Made by a program: the position numbers and the translations under genes. DNA of 15,655 bases, from the NCBI GenBank assembly GCA_900313545.1, contig OMRS01000095.1, forward strand, positions 1 through 15,655, read 5' to 3'. Below, in pieces: positions 1 through 7,112 of this stretch; positions within the stretch are counted from its first letter, which is position 1, and the number at the start of each line of letters is the position of its first letter. Below the pieces are notes generated by a model. It was not told the origin of the DNA. It was given only the letters and a program-made list of their open reading frames with translations, and made no database searches. The stretch comes from an uncultured Eubacteriales bacterium (GTDB lineage Bacteria; Bacillota_A; Clostridia; Christensenellales; Aristaeellaceae).

Positions 1-1
1 G

Positions 2-322
2 GACATCGAACGCGTCCGTGCTCTGCCGGGAACCCTGGTCATCGCCACGGCGCCCGCTGAAGATCCGGGGTTTGACTGTGCAAGCCGTATTTTTGCGCCG
101 AAGCTCGGAATTGAAGAAGATCCGGTGACCGGAAGCGCTCACTGCATGATAGCCCCGTACTGGGCTTCGCGCCTGCACAGGAAGATGCTGCGCTGTCTTC
201 AGGCCTCCCGCCGCTCAGGAATTCTCCTGGCGCGGATGGAGGGGGAACGGGTGAGGATTTCCGGAAAAGCCGTATTGTTTGCCAGGTGCGACATTCTGGA
301 GGATCCGGAAAGCCAGGCGTGA
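2..322 (+). CDS. PhzF-family protein, C-terminal part (5' end outside window)
   Basis: Only the last 106 codons are present, so the gene begins before the window. The residues EDPVTGSAHC followed by APYW are the hallmark of the PhzF family, whose members are diaminopimelate-epimerase-fold isomerases. The piece also has the typical closing beta strands (GERVRISGKAVLF). PhzF proteins are usually about 260-300 residues, so roughly the last third is seen. The substrate of most non-phenazine members is unknown and cannot be told from this fragment. The next gene starts 67 bases downstream. No clear terminator separates them, so the stable operon after it could receive read-through from this gene. 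Confidence 0.85.
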   Translation, partial: DIERVRALPGTLVIATAPAEDPGFDCASRIFAPKLGIEEDPVTGSAHCMIAPYWASRLHRKMLRCLQASRRSGILLARMEGERVRISGKAVLFARCDILEDPESQA

Positions 323-389
323 AAAAAACATCGATAATCCTCTCCGCAAAACGGATGATTTGGGGGAGACAGAATACAGGGAGGCAGTC

Positions 390-2261
390 ATGGATGTGAC
401 CGGTAACTTGGACAATACACTGGGCACTCAGGAAGCCAGGCAGCAGTTTCGCAATGAATACCACTCTTTTGTGCTGAAACAGTGCCAGCGCCAGTGCACC
501 AGACCGGAAATGGTGGAGGACCTGGCGGACTATGTCATTTTGAAAACGGAGCACCAGTATCGGAACAAGCCGCTGCCGTACCGTTGTGAAGCCTATCTGG
601 TCAGCCAGGTGTGTCTGGCATATGCCCGGTATGCGGACAACCCGGAGGCGCTTTCCAGTGTAGTGGGGCGGAACCGGCCTGTTTATGATCAGCCCCGCAG
701 GGAAGATCCCGGAAGGGAGAAAACGGCGGAAGCAACGCCCTGGCAGGGTCAGGCGGGGGAGCCGGCAAAGGTGGATTCCCGCGGCCCGGAACCTTCCGTG
801 ACGGCAGATGTGCAGGTGCCGCAGATGCAAAGGGACCCCGCGGCGGAAACTCGCGAGGGCCGGATCCCGGGAAGCGTGCGCCGGCAGGCAGACGTCGGGA
901 AGGCATCTGCGCAAATGCAGGAGCGGTCTTCGTTCGGGAGCCCCGTTCCGGCGGAAGTGCCCAGGCAGGAAGTAAGCTCATCGGCGAAAAAGCCCTGGTG
1001 GGAAGCCCCGGAGTGGAACAGCGCCCCGGCCATGGCGCCCCAGGGGCAGGCCCCGTATGCAGGCCCCGGACCGGTGCAGACACCCCGGCAGGAAGAAACC
1101 GCACAGACAAAGGAGCCCTGGTGGGAAACCCCGGAGTGGAACAGCGCCCCGGCCGCAGTACCTCAGCGGCCGGTCCGGCGCAGAACTTCTCTGACGACGG
1201 AAGCATCCCGGCAGGAGGTTCCGGGGGCGGATGCCGCTTGTGAGAAAGGCGCGTCGGCAAATATGCCCTTGTGGGAAGCCCCGGAGTGGAATGCAGCACC
1301 GGCCGCGACACCCCAGAGGGCGTCCCGTCGGAGGCATTCCGTTCAGGAACAGGCACCCATGCAGGAAGCCCCGGTGACGGTCGGCGTGCAGGAACAGGCG
1401 CCCCTGCAGGAAGCCCCGGTGACGGTCGGCGTGCAGGAACAGGCGCCCCTGCAGGAAGCCCCGGTGACGGTTGGCGTGCAGGCACAGGCGCCCCTGCGGG
1501 AAGTCCCGCCGGTCGAGGGCGCGCAGGTGCAGTTTCCGGAGGGCGCCGGCCGGCAGGAAGCCCCGACGGCCATGCAGCCTCAGCCGGAGGAGATGCAGAT
1601 GGATGCAGCGCCGGTGGAGGCCCCGGCGGAGATGATCCCGCAGGAAGCAGCCGGAAAAGAGGCCGCCCAGGCGGCCCCGGAAGTAAAGATGGATGCGGTG
1701 AGCGAAGGGGGAGGGCGGGGCGACGCGCCGTCCCTTATGGCTGAACCCGCCGCTCCTGTGCAGGCGGAACCCCTGGTGCGGGAACCCGCGGCGGGGCAGA
1801 TGGGCATGACCCCGGAAACGCTGGCTGCTGCGGTGGCTGCCGCGGTGGTTCAGGCCCTGGGAAGGTCGGCGCCGCCTGCAGTTGAAGCCCGGTCTCAGGA
1901 AATCCCGGCGGGCCGGAACGCAGAGGGACCGGCATTGCCGCTCAGGGAAAACGGGGCGCCGCCCGAAAGCGCCGCGACAAAGCCCGGGGAAACCGCAGCA
2001 CCGGCTGCGCCGAAGCCGGAACAGAAGGCGAAGACGGTGGTGATGGAGGCAATTCTGGACGAGAACGATACCGAACTGTGGACGCCGGACTCCCAGAAGG
2101 AGACGACGGTACAGCATGTCAAACTGATCCGGAACCAGGCACCTCCGGAAGAGAAACGCCTGATTCCGCTGACTCTGCTCAATATGGTCCTGGGGATCGG
2201 CTCCGTAGCCGCAGTGATCTTCCTGTTGATGTGTCTGGACATTCTTCCCCGCGTTTTCTGA
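390..2261 (+). CDS. Membrane-anchored Pro/Gln/Ala-rich protein with Trp repeats (unknown function)
   Basis: 623 residues, function not recognised. The frame is open from 279, but the ATG at 390 is chosen because a GGGAGG Shine-Dalgarno lies just upstream and the protein becomes well ordered there. Residues about 10-75 look globular and alpha-helical. Their pattern (PEMVEDLADYVILK, then EAYLVSQVCLAYARY) weakly resembles region 2 of ECF sigma factors, which is speculative. Residues about 80-590 are low-complexity, rich in Pro, Gln, Ala and Glu. They contain three copies of a P-[WL]-W-E-[AT]-P-E-W-N motif and a 15-residue tandem repeat. The last ~33 residues hold one hydrophobic membrane segment (LNMVLGIGSVAAVIFLLMCL) with a very short tail, so the bulk is probably cytoplasmic (tail anchor). 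It is the first gene of the polysaccharide operon, 20 bases before the DivIVA-like gene. A scaffold role is a guess. Confidence 0.8.
   Translation: MDVTGNLDNTLGTQEARQQFRNEYHSFVLKQCQRQCTRPEMVEDLADYVILKTEHQYRNKPLPYRCEAYLVSQVCLAYARYADNPEALSSVVGRNRPVYDQPRREDPGREKTAEATPWQGQAGEPAKVDSRGPEPSVTADVQVPQMQRDPAAETREGRIPGSVRRQADVGKASAQMQERSSFGSPVPAEVPRQEVSSSAKKPWWEAPEWNSAPAMAPQGQAPYAGPGPVQTPRQEETAQTKEPWWETPEWNSAPAAVPQRPVRRRTSLTTEASRQEVPGADAACEKGASANMPLWEAPEWNAAPAATPQRASRRRHSVQEQAPMQEAPVTVGVQEQAPLQEAPVTVGVQEQAPLQEAPVTVGVQAQAPLREVPPVEGAQVQFPEGAGRQEAPTAMQPQPEEMQMDAAPVEAPAEMIPQEAAGKEAAQAAPEVKMDAVSEGGGRGDAPSLMAEPAAPVQAEPLVREPAAGQMGMTPETLAAAVAAAVVQALGRSAPPAVEARSQEIPAGRNAEGPALPLRENGAPPESAATKPGETAAPAAPKPEQKAKTVVMEAILDENDTELWTPDSQKETTVQHVKLIRNQAPPEEKRLIPLTLLNMVLGIGSVAAVIFLLMCLDILPRVF
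993..1292 (+). repeat. Three dispersed copies of a Trp-rich PWWEAPEWN coding repeat
   Basis: Copies lie at 993-1019 (PWWEAPEWN), 1116-1142 (PWWETPEWN) and 1266-1292 (PLWEAPEWN), each followed by a similar Ser/Ala-Ala-Pro-Ala stretch. The spacers between them have diverged while the Trp-Glu-x-Pro-Glu-Trp core is kept. In a protein otherwise almost without Trp this suggests a selected short binding motif rather than simple slippage. Confidence 0.8.
1341..1520 (+). repeat. 45-bp in-frame tandem repeat, four units
   Basis: Units are 1341-1385, 1386-1430, 1431-1475 and a degenerate fourth at 1476-1520. Each encodes the 15-residue unit VQEQAPLQEAPVTVG or a variant. Units 2 and 3 differ at one base near the end (gtc versus gtt), which indicates recent duplication. 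Copy number may vary between strains, changing the linker length of the encoded protein. Confidence 0.9.
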
Positions 2262-2281
2262 TTGTCAAGGAGGAAAAGATA

Positions 2282-3595
2282 ATGGATGAGATGAACCTGC
2301 GAAGGACATTTTTCGGAAAGCATTATTACAGGAATGAAGTCGACAGCCGGCTGGACAGCCTGAAGAACCAGCTTGAAAACCTGCAGAACAAACTGTCGGA
2401 ACTTGAGCAGAGCCGGGATTCCATTTCCAGGGAGCGGGACGCGGGACTTGAACAGCTGGAGGAAACCCGTGCGCAGATGAACCGCCGTGAGGAGGAACTG
2501 ACCCGGGAAGGCGAGGAGAAAATCCGGCTGCAGGGCGAAGAGATGCAGCGTCGGCTTCAGGCGGAAAAAGAGGCCTGGGGACAGGAAAAAAACGGTCTTG
2601 AACAGCGGATGCGGGACCAGTGCGGTGCCTGGGAGCAGGAGATGGCGCAGCTCAGGCAGAGCCAGGAGCAGGAGATGGCGCAGCTCAGGCAGAGCCAGGA
2701 GCAGGAAATGGCGCAGCTCAGGAGCATCCAGGAGAAGGAAAAGGGACAGCTTCTGGATGCCTGGCGCCGGGAAAGGGCGCAGATGCAGGAGGACAGGGCC
2801 CTGATGGAGGCCAGGTTCAAAGAGACGGAGGAAGCGGAACAGGAGCAGTGGGAACAGAAACTCGTGGCCCTGGAGCAGAGACTCCGCGGGGAGATGGCGG
2901 AAAAGGAGGGGGCTGCCTCGCAGATGCAGGCGGCCCTGCAGAAGGAAGGCGACAAGCTCCGGCGCCAGCTGGAGGAACGGAACCTCCGCATTGACACCCT
3001 GCAGAAGACATCCGCACAGCTGGAGACCATGGTGAGCGAGCAGAGCGAAAACCTGAGGCGCCTTGAACAGGAAGGCTCCATCCAGCGCATGGAAATCCAG
3101 AAGCTCAGAAGCTACGAGGACTACAAGAACGAGGCGGGACGGCTGGGCAGCGACGTTCTGCGAAGGGACAGCCAGATTGCGGAGCTGGAGGGCAGGCTGC
3201 AGGAAGCCCAGTCCGCCAGGGAGCAGGCGGAACGCAAGCTGGGCAATGCCAATTCGGTGATTGAACAGCTGCGCCGGGAACTGGAGGAAATCCAGTCCAA
3301 GCTTGACCGTGGAGAGGTGGAGATCGCGGAGAACCAGGCCAAGCGCATTCTGAGCGAGGCCCGCCTGCGCAGGCATAACCTGCTGAAGGAAGCGGAGGAT
3401 GTCCGCAGCCGGATCCTGGCGGCGGCAAAGGCCACCTACTACTCCACGCTGCAGTTCAAGGTGACCATGGCGGAACAGTTCACGGATCTGGAACGCGAAA
3501 TCGACAATTCCGTGGGGATCATCCGGCAGATTGAACTGCCCAGTGTGCCCCGGGATGCACTGGGAGCTGGAGAAGATGATGAACAACAGTGGTAA
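2282..3595 (+). CDS. DivIVA-like coiled-coil protein
   Basis: 437 residues. The ATG at 2282 follows a strong AAGGAGG eight bases upstream; the longer open frame from 2078 would overlap the previous gene heavily. The first ~40 residues (RRTFFGKHYYRNEVDSRLDSL, then a heptad helix) follow the pattern of the DivIVA/GpsB N-terminal domain, where F-x-G-Y-x-x-x-E-V-D-x-x-L-D binds membrane. Residues about 25-400 are almost continuous charged coiled coil, including an 11-residue repeat. The section NQAKRILSEARLRRHNLLKEAEDVRSRI resembles DivIVA C-terminal helices. There is no transmembrane segment. DivIVA proteins mark curved membrane and recruit partners, so here it may position the polysaccharide machine. 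The lipoprotein gene overlaps its 3' end by 20 bases. The DivIVA assignment is by pattern and is moderate; a generic coiled-coil protein is the alternative. Confidence 0.75.
   Translation: MDEMNLRRTFFGKHYYRNEVDSRLDSLKNQLENLQNKLSELEQSRDSISRERDAGLEQLEETRAQMNRREEELTREGEEKIRLQGEEMQRRLQAEKEAWGQEKNGLEQRMRDQCGAWEQEMAQLRQSQEQEMAQLRQSQEQEMAQLRSIQEKEKGQLLDAWRRERAQMQEDRALMEARFKETEEAEQEQWEQKLVALEQRLRGEMAEKEGAASQMQAALQKEGDKLRRQLEERNLRIDTLQKTSAQLETMVSEQSENLRRLEQEGSIQRMEIQKLRSYEDYKNEAGRLGSDVLRRDSQIAELEGRLQEAQSAREQAERKLGNANSVIEQLRRELEEIQSKLDRGEVEIAENQAKRILSEARLRRHNLLKEAEDVRSRILAAAKATYYSTLQFKVTMAEQFTDLEREIDNSVGIIRQIELPSVPRDALGAGEDDEQQW
2633..2731 (+). repeat. 33-bp tandem repeat, three units, coding for a hendecad
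   Basis: Units at 2633-2665, 2666-2698 and 2699-2731 encode EQEMAQLRQSQ, EQEMAQLRQSQ and EQEMAQLRSIQ. The 11-residue period fits a coiled coil with hendecad geometry, so gaining or losing a unit would keep the helix register. The first two units are identical at nucleotide level apart from what lies at their borders. Confidence 0.9.
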
Positions 3596-5222
3596 AGGGA
3601 GCCGGAGGAAGCTCAAGGGAGCGGCCCTGCTGATGCTGCTTGCCGCCCTGCTGCTTGGCGGGTGCGCACAGATCGAAACGGGCAGGGAATGGCTGACCCG
3701 CAAGACGGATGATCTCCTGGCCTCACCCTCGCCGACCCCCCTTCGCACCCTCATCACGCCGGAGCCGGAAATGACGGAGGAACCCTGTCCGGTTCTGAAG
3801 GGCGTCACCACCGATGAAAAGGTGGTTTCCCTGGTCCTGGAGGGATTTGCGGATCCCGAGACCACCGAAATGCTCCTGGGAGTGATCAAAAAACACCATG
3901 CCCGGTGCACCTATTTTGTCAGCGGCGTGGTGGCCAGCGAACAGGCGGAGACCATTCGGGCCTTTGCCCGTAACGGCGTGGAAATCGGCAACTACGGTCT
4001 GACGGGTGAGAAACGGCTTGAGAACCTGAACCCGCGCCGGACCGCCCAGGAATATGCCAGGGCCCAGGAGCTGATCAAAAACGCATCCCAGACCACCCCC
4101 ACGCTGGCCCGCTGCAACGGCACCGTTTTGAAGAGGCACGTGCTGCAGGCGCTGACCGCAGCGGGAATCAGGGCGTGCGTGGAGCCGACGCTGTACATCA
4201 ACCATCGCAGCTTTTCCGCCATCCAGGATGCCCAGACCTATGTCGGCAGCCTGGTGAGGGGCAGCATCATTTCCCTCAAGATGGGCCAGGAACTGGATTC
4301 GAGGGAATTTGGCGACAATCACATGGCCCTGGACGAGCGTCCCGCGGTGGACCCGTCCCCCGGGATCGCCGACGACTTTGGCCTGAGGACCAGACCGGCG
4401 ACCTATGAGGGCCTGGTCAATGTGGTGGACTGGCTGCTGAGCGCCCTGGAGGAGGAGGGATTCTCCCTCGTGCCGGTGACGCAGCTGGCGAAGTATCAGA
4501 AGAATCTGATGGGGGAGCCCCGGCAGCTGGATGAGGAACTGGAAAGGGTTCTGGACACTTCTGCCTATACAAGGCCCTCCCTCAGCCGCGACCTGTCCTC
4601 TCCGGAACTGCACAAGGGTGCGGAAATCGACCTGTCAGGTTCTCTGGTGCTGGGCGGCGGAATCGTGGGCGGCCTGGAGGATTATCTGACCTTCCGCAGG
4701 ACCTCCAATACCCTGTATCTGGACGGCATTGAAGCCGTCTATGCCAGCGGAGCCTCGACGGAGGGCATGCTCAACGGCACGGCTTCCTTTGAAACGGAGG
4801 CGGGACGCAAGACGCTTGAGGAGCTGCTTGAGGAGCGCAAGCCCCGCCGGGTGTACCTCATGTGTGCGCCCCAGTATCCCAATCAGTATTCCCTGCCGGT
4901 GTACACGGAGAATGTGAAGGTGCTGATCTACCGGATCCGCACGATGATGCCGGATATTCAGGTGGTGGTTCTCAGCACGCCGCCGGGAGTCAAGGACCGG
5001 ATTTCCTCCCTGAGCAACTGGCAGATTTTTGACTACGACCTGAACCTGGCGAAGATGTGCCTCCAGTACGGGATCCCCTTTGTGGACGTGGCCTGTGCGC
5101 TGCGCGACGCGGACGGGGACCTGCCCAGGGAGTACTGCATTGATCCTGAGGGTTCAGGCACCTATTTGAGTGACGAGGGCTGCGATATCTTTATTCGCTG
5201 CCTGATAGAACACGTTCCTTGA
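3576..5222 (+). CDS. Lipoprotein with degenerate NodB-like and SGNH-like domains
   Basis: 548 residues. It starts at ATG 3576 (a second ATG follows at 3579), with GGAG just upstream and a 20-base overlap with the previous gene, so translation is probably coupled. A lipoprotein signal ends in LLGGC (Cys30). Residues about 80-305 follow the NodB deacetylase fold (YFVSG, then NGVEIGNYG), but the usual TFDD is LVLEGF (86-91), the zinc-binding HxxxH region is NYGLTGEKRL, and the RxPxG motif is ARCNG. Residues about 350-548 follow the Bacillota SGNH/GDSL hydrolase fold: LEELLEERKPRRVYLM, then YRIRTMMPDIQVVVLST. There the GDS block is GGGIVGG (360-366), the G-x-N-E block is APQYPN, and the terminal D-x-x-H block is GSGTYLS. 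Both domains therefore seem catalytically dead, and the protein may bind polymer on the outer membrane face. Assignment of the folds is fairly firm; the role is inferred. Confidence 0.8.
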   Translation: MMNNSGKGSRRKLKGAALLMLLAALLLGGCAQIETGREWLTRKTDDLLASPSPTPLRTLITPEPEMTEEPCPVLKGVTTDEKVVSLVLEGFADPETTEMLLGVIKKHHARCTYFVSGVVASEQAETIRAFARNGVEIGNYGLTGEKRLENLNPRRTAQEYARAQELIKNASQTTPTLARCNGTVLKRHVLQALTAAGIRACVEPTLYINHRSFSAIQDAQTYVGSLVRGSIISLKMGQELDSREFGDNHMALDERPAVDPSPGIADDFGLRTRPATYEGLVNVVDWLLSALEEEGFSLVPVTQLAKYQKNLMGEPRQLDEELERVLDTSAYTRPSLSRDLSSPELHKGAEIDLSGSLVLGGGIVGGLEDYLTFRRTSNTLYLDGIEAVYASGASTEGMLNGTASFETEAGRKTLEELLEERKPRRVYLMCAPQYPNQYSLPVYTENVKVLIYRIRTMMPDIQVVVLSTPPGVKDRISSLSNWQIFDYDLNLAKMCLQYGIPFVDVACALRDADGDLPREYCIDPEGSGTYLSDEGCDIFIRCLIEHVP

Positions 5223-5240
5223 CGGGCGGAGAAGACAGAC

Positions 5241-7112
5241 ATGTTTGGAAAGAAAAAGAATCTGCGTATCGAAGATGCCATGATCAGGCAGATGGGCGAC
5301 AGGCGACTGCTCAGCCATGTTCCTGATCCCAGCGGACAGCGCAGGAACAATGACCGCCGGGACAACCGGGAAAACGATGAATCCAGGCCCCAGTATGCAC
5401 GGTACGCGGGAAGACGCTTCCTGATTTCCACAGATGTCCTTCTGCACTATGCCAAGGAGGGACAGGAGAAACGCACCGGCGTGATCCGGGGGCAGTCCGT
5501 GGACGTGTCCCAGACGGGCATGTGCATTGACGTGCCGATTGAAACCGACCTGTCCATGTTGAGTCAGGGGCAGAAAGTGGACCTGGATTTCCGCCTGAAG
5601 CCCGGCATGATGCAGGAGGGCACGGAGAAGCACTACCGCATCGATGCGGAGGTGATCCGCGTCTGGCAGGACCGGCATCAGGTGGCGGTGCATTTCAATG
5701 AGACCCTGTATGAAAACCGGGGCAAGACCGTGGATACCTTTCTGTTCACCCTGTCCATGGCCTTCCTGTTCATGGTTGCCCTGATCATTCTGCTCATGCG
5801 TGTGGAGAGCATCCACAATTTCCGCAGCAACATGGTGCTTTACGGCTACTCCATCATGGCGGCCGTATTCCTGCTGACCCGGTATTTCTTCGGCATGCTC
5901 TACAGGCCGATACCGATTAATCCGGACTACACCCCGTCGGTGACCGTAGTGATCCCCTGCTTTAATGAGGAGACGTGGATCCGAAGGACGATCCTGTCCT
6001 GCATCGACCAGGACTACCCGGTGGACAAGCTGGACATCATCATCGTGGATGACGGTTCGACGGACAAATCGGCAGAGGTGATTGAGGGAACCATCGAGGA
6101 CCTGATCCGCACGGAGTCCCGTTACCTGATCCGGGAGAGGGTCCGTTTCTTCAAACAGAAGTACAACCAGGGCAAGCGGGAGGCCATGGGCGTGGGAATC
6201 CGCAACTGCCGCACCGAGCTCATCGCCTTTGTGGACTCGGACAGCTTCCTGGAGCCGGATGCCATCCGGAACCTGGTGCAGCCCATGCAGGATCCCATGA
6301 TGGCGGGGGTCACGGGCCGTACGGATGTGGCCAACACCTATACCAATCATCTGACCCGCATGCAGAGCGTGCGCTATTACATCTCCTTCCGCGTCATGAA
6401 GGCGGCGGAAAGCTATTTTGACTGCGTCATGTGCCTCTCCGGCCCCCTGTCCGTCTATCGGATCGAGGCGGTCCGCGAGGTCTTCGAGGAGTGGCTGCAT
6501 CAGCAGTTCATGGGGCAGAAGGCCACCTTCGGCGATGACCGGAGCCTGACCAACTTTGTGGTGAAGAAACACCGGACCTATTATCAGGACACGGCCATCT
6601 GCAATACCATCGTGCCCAACCGGCACAAGGTGTTCCTGCGTCAGCAGATGAGATGGAAACGCTCCTGGCTGAGGGAATCCATGAAGGCGGGAGGATTCAT
6701 CTGGCGCAAGGAACCGTTCATGGCGATCTCCTTCTATGTCGGACTGCTGATCCCCATGGTGGCGCCGCTGATCGTGATCTACAACCTGTTCTATATTCCC
6801 CTGACCCGCCATATTTTCCCGACGACCTTCCTGCTGGGACTGCTGATGATGTCCCTGATGATGAGCTTTGCCCAGCTGATTCTGAAAAAGAGTACCCTGT
6901 GGGCCTACGGACTGCTGTTCTGCCTTTACTATGAGTGTGTGCTGCTTTGGCAGATGCCATGGGCGTGGCTGACCTTCTGGGTATCCAACTGGGGAACCCG
7001 CGGAGGCGGAAAGCAGAAGGAACAGAAGGGGAAGAAGAAAAAAAAGGAGATCGGGAAGGCAAAAGCGGACGTGAGCGAGGGAGGCGAAGGCGTTGTCCAG
7101 AAAGAGGCCTGA
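5241..7112 (+). CDS. PilZ-glycosyltransferase family 2 fusion, hyaluronan/chitin synthase type
   Basis: 623 residues; ATG 5241 with GGAG nine bases upstream, 18 bases after the lipoprotein gene. Residues about 50-155 form a PilZ domain with both c-di-GMP motifs intact: RxxxR as RYAGR (54-58) and DxSxxG as DVSQTG (88-93). Two membrane segments follow (about 166-188 and 196-220). The family 2 catalytic domain spans about 233-475 and has VVIPCFNEE, DDGS (270-273), DSD (332-334), GDDRSLTN (431-438) and QQMRW (468-472), the full set for processive synthases, closest in pattern to HasA/NodC. Three more membrane stretches (about 493-520, 525-548, 553-581) and a WGTR motif follow, then a Lys-rich tail. 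It probably links sugars from a nucleotide donor and exports the chain, activated by c-di-GMP. PilZ sits N-terminal, opposite to BcsA. The sugar is not shown by sequence; nearby deacetylases favour N-acetylglucosamine. Confidence 0.92.
   Translation: MFGKKKNLRIEDAMIRQMGDRRLLSHVPDPSGQRRNNDRRDNRENDESRPQYARYAGRRFLISTDVLLHYAKEGQEKRTGVIRGQSVDVSQTGMCIDVPIETDLSMLSQGQKVDLDFRLKPGMMQEGTEKHYRIDAEVIRVWQDRHQVAVHFNETLYENRGKTVDTFLFTLSMAFLFMVALIILLMRVESIHNFRSNMVLYGYSIMAAVFLLTRYFFGMLYRPIPINPDYTPSVTVVIPCFNEETWIRRTILSCIDQDYPVDKLDIIIVDDGSTDKSAEVIEGTIEDLIRTESRYLIRERVRFFKQKYNQGKREAMGVGIRNCRTELIAFVDSDSFLEPDAIRNLVQPMQDPMMAGVTGRTDVANTYTNHLTRMQSVRYYISFRVMKAAESYFDCVMCLSGPLSVYRIEAVREVFEEWLHQQFMGQKATFGDDRSLTNFVVKKHRTYYQDTAICNTIVPNRHKVFLRQQMRWKRSWLRESMKAGGFIWRKEPFMAISFYVGLLIPMVAPLIVIYNLFYIPLTRHIFPTTFLLGLLMMSLMMSFAQLILKKSTLWAYGLLFCLYYECVLLWQMPWAWLTFWVSNWGTRGGGKQKEQKGKKKKKEIGKAKADVSEGGEGVVQKEA

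Noticed and set aside
333..338. GATAAT as a -10 box for the polysaccharide operon
   Set aside because: No acceptable -35 hexamer lies 16-18 bases upstream; the true operon promoter may lie before or inside the PhzF gene.
1341..1520. Tandem repeat as a possible CRISPR array
   Set aside because: The units are directly adjacent, without unique spacers, and stay in frame in a protein.
978..2117. Long - strand open frames opposite the Pro/Gln-rich gene (also 601-1485)
   Set aside because: They are Arg/Pro/His-rich shadows caused by high GC at third positions and the repeats; there are no family motifs and no ribosome sites.
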